The notes below the pieces were generated by a model, which ran no database searches, was not told where the DNA came from, and saw only the letters and a program-made list of their open reading frames with translations. A stretch of 19,572 bases of DNA from contig DAOWHJ010000021.1 in the NCBI GenBank assembly GCA_030641485.1, forward strand, positions 1-19,572. Reading direction: 5' to 3'. A program made the position numbers and the translations under genes. Source of the DNA: Pseudomonadota bacterium. Lineage in GTDB: Bacteria; Desulfobacterota; Anaeroferrophillalia; Anaeroferrophillales; Tharpellaceae. Below are positions 15,227-19,572 of the stretch, in pieces (the first letter of the stretch is position 1; every line of letters starts with the position of its first letter).

Positions 15227-15395
15227 TGATTTACGAAGGTCTATTTTTAGGATTGAGCAAAACTTAAAGAATTAGGTTTACTGCTTGGAAATTAAGGGGT
15301 TTATGAGTTTTTAGTAGTAAAGCTAATTTAAAAAATCAATTTAAGTTTACATAAAGTTTATTGCAAAAAAATAAAGGAATAGGAGAAGAGTTCCA

Positions 15396-15665
15396 ATGGC
15401 GTTTGCGAGTGGTCAAAAAAATGATATTATTGGGAAGTACAGGCTCCATGAAAGTGATACCGGTTCTCCGGAAGTTCAAATTGCTCTGCTTAGTGAGCGA
15501 ATTACCTATTTGACCGACCATTTTCGGGAGCACAAACATGATTTTCATTCACGTCGTGGTTTGTTGAAACTGGTTGGGCAACGCCGTCGTCTGCTTGACT
15601 ATTTGAAGCAGAAAGAGTTCAAACGTTACAAAGATGTGATTGGTAGCTTAGGCTTGCGTCGTTAG
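15396..15665 (+). CDS. rpsO: 30S ribosomal protein uS15
   Basis: Primary 16S rRNA-binding protein of the small subunit. The 89-residue product has exactly the family length and its signatures: KYRLHESDTGSPEVQIALLSERI, LTDHFREHKHDFHSRRGLLKLVGQRRRLLDYL, and the C-terminal YKDVIGSLGLRR. AGGAG (15381-15385) lies 10 bases before ATG. It is separated from truB by 219 bp and from pnp by a terminator, so it is probably transcribed both from the operon and from its own promoter. In E. coli uS15 represses its own translation through a leader structure; no such fold is evident here. Confidence 0.97.
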   Translation: MAFASGQKNDIIGKYRLHESDTGSPEVQIALLSERITYLTDHFREHKHDFHSRRGLLKLVGQRRRLLDYLKQKEFKRYKDVIGSLGLRR

Positions 15666-15733
15666 TTAAGTGAGTCAGGTGTTACTGTTACTATCGTAAA
15701 ATTGAACCAGATATGCCTTTTAGGATGACTATG

Positions 15734-15776
15734 AAACTGCTTTCAGAACACAGGCTGAAAGCAGTTTTCTTTTTTT
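15734..15776 (+). terminator. Intrinsic terminator between rpsO and pnp
   Basis: AAACTGCTTTCAG (15734-15746) and CTGAAAGCAGTTT (15755-15767) are perfect reverse complements around an 8-base loop, followed by T, C and a run of T to 15776. It starts 68 bases after the rpsO stop. The position matches the rpsO terminator known upstream of pnp in other bacteria, so pnp expression would need readthrough or a promoter in 15777-15916, where I see no strong match. Confidence 0.88.
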
Positions 15777-15916
15777 ATCCCTGTGTTATTAAGATCCGTT
15801 TTGTAAATTTGTAATGAAAATCCATGAGATATGGTGTGGTGAAGTGAAATGTTCAATTGGGTAATGTTTTACGCAACCATTTGCAGTTTGACGCGGAAAA
15901 GAGAAGTGGAGAAGAG

Positions 15917-17998
15917 ATGAAAAAAATTTGTAAGGTAGAAGTTGCAGGGTGTGAAGTAAGTTTTGAAAGTGGCAAAATTGCCAAGCAGGCGAGTGGTGCA
16001 GTTATGGTTCGCCAGGGCGACACTATGGTTTTGGTGACTGCCGTTTCTGCTCGTAAAGGTCGTGAAGGGATTGATTTCTTTCCCTTGACAGTTGATTTTC
16101 AAGAAAAAACTTATGCTGCCGGTAAAATTCCCGGAGGCTTTTTTAAACGTGAAGGACGCTTGAGCGATCGTGAAACCTTAACTTCACGATTGATTGACCG
16201 GCCGTTGCGTCCGCTGTTTCCTAAGGGTTTTACCTGTGAAACGCAGGTTATTGCAACCGTCATGTCAGCTGACAATGTAAATGATCCGGCCCTTTTGGCC
16301 TTAACTGGTGCCTCAGCCGCATTGATGATTTCAGATATCCCTTTTGCCGGCCCAGTTGCCGGGGTTCGGGTCGTGCGGGTCAATGGTGAGTTTATTGTTA
16401 ATCCCACTTTTACTGAGATTGACGAGAGTGAACTTGATGTAATTATGGCTTGTAGTCGTGAAGCTGTTGTTATGGTTGAAGGTGGGGCCCAGGAAGTTGA
16501 CGAGCAGATTATGCTTGAAGCTTTAGAACTTGGTCTCAAGTCCGCTCAGCCATTTATTGACGCGCAGCTTGATATGGTCAGTCAGATAGGTCTTGAAAAG
16601 CGAAAGGTTGTGGCTCCGGTTATCAATGAAGAGCTGGTTGCGGTCGTAAATGAGTATTACGCCGATCGTTTTGATGAAGGAATTAAAGTTTCTGATAAAC
16701 TTGAGCGCCAGAATTATTTCAGTTTACTCAAGGATGAAATCCGGGAGCGTTTGGCTGAGTCGGAAATTCCTAATGGCGATCTTGGTGAGGTTTTTGAAGA
16801 ACGCTTGGGTGGTGCGATTCGTCGTCAAATCAGCACTGAAGGAGTTCGTATCGGTGGCCGGAAGGTTGACGAAGTTCGTGATATTGTGGCCGAGGTTGCT
16901 CTTTTGCCGCGTGTCCACGGATCGTCACTGTTTACCCGGGGTGAAACCCAGGCGATTGTTACGGCGACGTTGGGAACCTCTGTTGATGAGCAGCGGATCG
17001 ATTCCTTGCGCGGTAACACTTTTAACAACTTTATGCTCCACTATAATTTCCCGCCCTACAGTGTCGGTGAAGCGCGGTTTTTACGCGGACCGGGTCGGCG
17101 TGAAATTGGTCATGGAACTTTGGCCCGCAGAGCTTTAAAGGCGGTTTTGCCTGAGGCTGATAAATTTCCTTATACCATTCGTATTGTCTCCGACATTACC
17201 GAGTCAAATGGTTCCTCTTCAATGGCTTCGGTCTGTGGTGGGAGTCTGGCGATGATGGATGCCGGGGTGCCGATTAAAGCTCCTGTTGCCGGGATCGCGA
17301 TGGGTTTGGTCCAAGAAGGCGATGAATTTATTATTTTGAGTGATATCCTGGGTGACGAAGATCACGTTGGTGACATGGACTTTAAGGTCGCCGGTACTAA
17401 AGATGGGATCACTGCTATCCAGATGGATATCAAGATTAATGGTATCAGCAGTGAAATTATGGGTAAAGCTTTAGCTCAGGCTAAGGCTGGACGTTTACAC
17501 ATTTTAGGTAAGATGGATGAGGCTCTGACTGAATCACGTACTGAGCTTTCTGATTACGCCCCACGTATCATGACTATTAAGATAGATCCTGATAAGATCA
17601 GAGACGTGATCGGGCCTGGTGGTAAGAATATTCGGGCAATTACCGAAAAATCCGGAGCTAAGATCGATATTGATGATAGCGGTGAGATTAAAATCGCATC
17701 AGTTGATGGTCAGGCTTCAGAGATCGCTATTGCCTTGATTCGTGACTTAACCCAGGAAGCAGAGGTTGGTAAAATATACCTTGGTACTGTTCAGCGGATT
17801 ATGGATTTCGGTGCTTTCGTCCAGATTTTTCCGGGTACAGATGGTCTTCTTCATGTCTCCCAGATTGCTGAAGAGCGGGTTCGTGAAGTCCGTGATTACT
17901 TGAAAGAGGGTGATGAGGTTATGGTCAAAGTGATTGAAGTTGATCGCCAGGGTAAAATCCGCCTTTCTCGTAAAGAAGCAATGCGTGATAAGAACTAG
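15917..17998 (+). CDS. pnp: Polyribonucleotide nucleotidyltransferase (PNPase)
   Basis: Phosphorolytic 3'-5' exoribonuclease, trimeric, and a core of the RNA degradosome in many bacteria. The 693-residue product has the full family layout: first RNase PH domain (about 10-140; FFPLTVDFQEKTYAAGKIPGGF), an all-helical middle domain, second RNase PH domain (about 315-460; RGETQAIVTATLGTSVDEQRID, SDITESNGSSSMASVCGG, GDEDHVGDMDFKVAGT), KH domain with GPGGK (566-570), and S1 domain (about 617-685). ATG 15917 has GGAG 5 bases upstream and gives the usual N-terminus; a TTG 60 bases earlier would add an atypical extension. Confidence 0.97.
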   Translation: MKKICKVEVAGCEVSFESGKIAKQASGAVMVRQGDTMVLVTAVSARKGREGIDFFPLTVDFQEKTYAAGKIPGGFFKREGRLSDRETLTSRLIDRPLRPLFPKGFTCETQVIATVMSADNVNDPALLALTGASAALMISDIPFAGPVAGVRVVRVNGEFIVNPTFTEIDESELDVIMACSREAVVMVEGGAQEVDEQIMLEALELGLKSAQPFIDAQLDMVSQIGLEKRKVVAPVINEELVAVVNEYYADRFDEGIKVSDKLERQNYFSLLKDEIRERLAESEIPNGDLGEVFEERLGGAIRRQISTEGVRIGGRKVDEVRDIVAEVALLPRVHGSSLFTRGETQAIVTATLGTSVDEQRIDSLRGNTFNNFMLHYNFPPYSVGEARFLRGPGRREIGHGTLARRALKAVLPEADKFPYTIRIVSDITESNGSSSMASVCGGSLAMMDAGVPIKAPVAGIAMGLVQEGDEFIILSDILGDEDHVGDMDFKVAGTKDGITAIQMDIKINGISSEIMGKALAQAKAGRLHILGKMDEALTESRTELSDYAPRIMTIKIDPDKIRDVIGPGGKNIRAITEKSGAKIDIDDSGEIKIASVDGQASEIAIALIRDLTQEAEVGKIYLGTVQRIMDFGAFVQIFPGTDGLLHVSQIAEERVREVRDYLKEGDEVMVKVIEVDRQGKIRLSRKEAMRDKN

Positions 17999-18024
17999 CA
18001 CGATCTTGATTTAAACTTTTCATT

Positions 18025-18063
18025 AAAGAGCGGTGCCCAATTAGTGGGTGCCGCTCTTTTTTT
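18025..18063 (+). terminator. Intrinsic terminator after pnp
   Basis: AAAGAGCGGTGCCCA (18025-18039) pairs with TGGGTGCCGCTCTTT (18045-18059), with two G-U pairs, around ATTAG and followed by T to 18063. It lies 27 bases after the pnp stop and closes the operon. Only three T would follow on the minus strand, so it should act weakly on the converging gene. Confidence 0.93.
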
Positions 18064-18146
18064 ATGAAATATGGGTGATGTTGCAGGGTCGAGCAGAAAT
18101 TGTGAACGATTCATATGGCCTTTATTGGCAAATTTGAGGTCACTTC

Positions 18147-18554
18147 TTATTTTCGCGCCTTACCGGCTAAGTTGTTAATGGTAATTTTAAATACTTTAGT
18201 TTGCTCTTTTAGACTCTCGATGTATCTCATTCCCTTGTCAAAGAATTCGGAAGAGTATTTTTGTAACAGTTCTTCCAGGGCAATCTGTTTTTCAGGATCA
18301 AATACCTCTTTAATTTCACCTGAAACTATTACGCTGCTATATTTTGTGCCAAATTTTTCAGGTAATAATTCTGTGTTTCCAACAACGCATAATGATACAG
18401 ATTTATTATGTTTGAAACAGTCAATTTTTCTCCCTTCAGTGGCACAATGAAAATATATGCAGTCTTCAATGACGCAAAAATTAAGAGGCACGCCATAAGG
18501 TTCCCCTAATTTCGTGATCGTCGATAGTACTCCATATTTGGCACTATTCAACAC
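18147..18554 (-). CDS. NimA-like pyridoxamine 5'-phosphate oxidase-fold protein, 5'-truncated
   Basis: Split-barrel flavin-binding protein of the PNPOx superfamily, resembling NimA-type 5-nitroimidazole reductases. Family stretches: AKYGVLSTITKLGEPYGVPLNF, IYFHCATEGRKIDCFKHN, VSLCVVGNTELLPEKFGTKYSSVIVSGEI and near the end KITINNLAGKARK. From GTG 18554 (GAGG 8 bases upstream on its strand) the product is 135 residues. The same frame continues upstream as RTDRAISIDEATAV, exactly the usual N-terminus of the family, until it meets an in-frame TGA formed by the end of an IS66 element at 18593. The normal ATG and promoter were therefore cut off. The gene may survive from GTG or be dead. Function in nitro-compound reduction is only inferred. 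Confidence 0.75.
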   Translation of the reverse strand: MLNSAKYGVLSTITKLGEPYGVPLNFCVIEDCIYFHCATEGRKIDCFKHNKSVSLCVVGNTELLPEKFGTKYSSVIVSGEIKEVFDPEKQIALEELLQKYSSEFFDKGMRYIESLKEQTKVFKITINNLAGKARK

Positions 18555-18592
18555 TGCTGTTGCCTCATCGATAGATATGGCTCGGTCTGTTC

Positions 18593-18612
18593 GTAAGCGT
18601 CAAACGAACTGC
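18593..18612 (-). repeat. Terminal inverted-repeat end of the IS66-family element
   Basis: GTAAGCGTCAAACGAACTGC starts at 18593. IS66-family ends begin with GTAAGC, and this lies 28 bp beyond the transposase stop, the expected place. The coding frame of the neighbouring NimA-like gene breaks exactly here. The adjacent GTCTGTTC (18585-18592) would be one copy of the 8-bp target duplication. The other end is outside the window. Confidence 0.72.
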
Positions 18613-18620
18613 ACCTTGAA

Positions 18621-19572
18621 TTACAAATCGATACGCGCTAGATACTCATCAATCTGTTCCGCACTCACTCGCGTGGGAAGTAGCTCTTTGAAATCATCAT
18701 TGCTAGAGAGATGTGTTATCTTTTCGAGGATGAAACGAATATATTTGTAAGGGTCGAGCTTGTTAAGTTTTGCCGATTCGACCAGAGAATATAGCGTCGC
18801 GCTGGCGTGAGCCCCTTTAGGTGATCCTGCGAATAGCCAATTTTTTCGTCCGACCACGAATGGTCTGATGGCATTTTCAGCTTGGTTATTATCTGGACGA
18901 AGGCGACCATCTTCGAGATAAATATTCAGCCGTTGCCATTGTTGCAAAGAGTAGTAAATGGCTTTGCCCAATACCCCTTTGGGTGGTGTTTTGGGATATG
19001 TTTCCCGTAGCCAGAGACCAAAGTCGTCAAGAACTGGTTTGGCTTTTTCTTGACGCAGCTGAAAACGTTCTTCAGCCGTCATTTTTTTGGCTTCTTTTTC
19101 AATGGCGTACAGTTTCTTGATGTATCTCAAAGCGATATCGGAAGATCTCATCTTGCCGGATTTTTTTGAGGATTTGTCGGCTTTGACAACGTCAACAAAT
19201 TTACGACGGGCGTGAGCCCAGCAGCCACACAGGGTAATGCCATCAATCTCTTCAAGTGCATTGTAACCGCTAAAACCATCACTTTGAACATAGCCTTTGT
19301 AATTTCCAAGAAAATCACGCGCAACTTTACCCGCCCGCGTCGGATGATATTCAAATATCACCGCAGGGTTTTCTTCAGCTCCACCACGAAATATCCAGGC
19401 ATAGGACTTTGTGGTATTTTTTCGGCCAGGTTCGTTCAGAACCTGTAAGAATAACTTCTTCATGGGGAAGGCTGTCAGGGAGGGGTTTACGACCTGACTT
19501 TTTCCGACTATGAGCCGGGATAGCAATGGCTTCCTCTTTTTCAGGCTCAAGTTCGACTGGTTCTGGGTGCTC
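18621..19572 (-). pseudogene. tnpC: IS66 transposase TnpC, internal deletion and frameshift, 5' end outside window
   Basis: From 19572 leftward one frame reads an IS66 N-terminal linker: VELEPEKEEAIAIPAHS, then RKKSGRKPLPDSLPHEEVI. Near 19450-19460 this changes abruptly to a second frame reading LQVLNEPGRKNTTKSYAWIF, which in intact family members follows roughly 170-200 residues later. The zinc-finger region, much of the DDE_Tnp_IS66 domain and the first catalytic Asp (in the DET motif just before LQVL) are thus missing. What remains is the second Asp in YVQSDGFSGYN, CWAHARRKF, the Glu in NNQAENAIRP and the IS66 C-terminal domain (PKGAHASATLYSLVESAK). The open frame to TTG 19550 has a spurious first 30 residues in the wrong frame. 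Inactive as transposase with high likelihood. Confidence 0.85.

Larger units (their letters stand above)
18593..19572 (-). mobile_element. IS66-family insertion sequence, partial, internally deleted
   Basis: The element spans from its terminal repeat at 18593 to beyond the window edge. The part seen holds the transposase gene tnpC in broken form, read on the minus strand. The accessory genes tnpA and tnpB, usual in IS66 elements, would lie further right if present. The insertion lies in the first codons of the NimA-like gene. An out-of-frame internal deletion in tnpC means this copy cannot move by itself, though its ends may still be mobilised by an intact relative. Confidence 0.85.

Noticed and set aside
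15857..15916. TTG 15857 as pnp start, adding 20 residues
   Set aside because: ATG 15917 has GGAG at ideal spacing and gives the family N-terminus.
19464..19550. First 30 residues of the long minus-strand frame as a genuine transposase N-terminus
   Set aside because: These residues are the out-of-frame reading of a recognisable IS66 N-terminal linker; the frame changes near 19450-19460.
1..19572. CRISPR array, prophage or defence genes
   Set aside because: No regularly spaced repeats and no phage or defence-type proteins; apart from the IS66 remnant the region is housekeeping and transport.

Overview
The window reads as chromosomal DNA of a Gram-negative bacterium, most likely a Desulfobacterota (former Deltaproteobacteria) member. 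The basis is the gene order rimP-nusA-ylxR-infB-rbfA-nrnA-truB-rpsO-pnp, the style of the NusA/IF2/PNPase proteins, a TRAP dicarboxylate-type transporter, a YeeE/TusA sulfur module and a PAS-hybrid histidine kinase. This placement is by family resemblance only; no search was run. All genes lie on the + strand until the last 1.5 kb.

Region 1 (1-3823): a tripartite TRAP transporter, dctP-dctQ-dctM, with a strong hairpin/T-tract terminator between the binding-protein gene and the two membrane genes. A GntR/FCD-type regulator follows and probably controls uptake. The regulator gene contains a perfect 13-bp-arm palindrome inside its coding sequence.

Region 2 (3824-7334): a promoter-led unit encoding a YeeE/YedE (TsuA-like) sulfur-species permease, a TusA-like (TsuB-like) protein with a CPSS instead of CPxP motif, and a hybrid histidine kinase with a cysteine-rich PAS domain and a C-terminal receiver. 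The kinase is followed by a 36-codon ORF whose ATG overlaps its stop. Genes overlap or nearly overlap, so transport, sulfur relay and signalling are probably co-expressed. This is the most suggestive candidate for a lesser-known system: a sulfur import and sensing unit.

Region 3 (7335-7706): 370 bp without a convincing gene. Its 3' end holds three consecutive hairpins, two with GNRA tetraloops and the last an intrinsic terminator, directly upstream of rimP. It could be an attenuating leader or a small RNA.

Region 4 (7707-18063): the conserved transcription/translation operon: ribosome maturation (RimP, RbfA), antitermination (NusA), YlxR, IF2, nanoRNase NrnA, TruB, uS15 and PNPase. Intrinsic terminators follow rpsO and pnp.

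Region 5 (18064-19572, minus strand): a NimA-like flavin/PNPOx-family gene whose first codons were removed or displaced by an IS66-family element, which runs off the window. The IS66 transposase is itself broken: an internal, out-of-frame deletion joins its N-terminal region to its C-terminal half and removes the first catalytic Asp.
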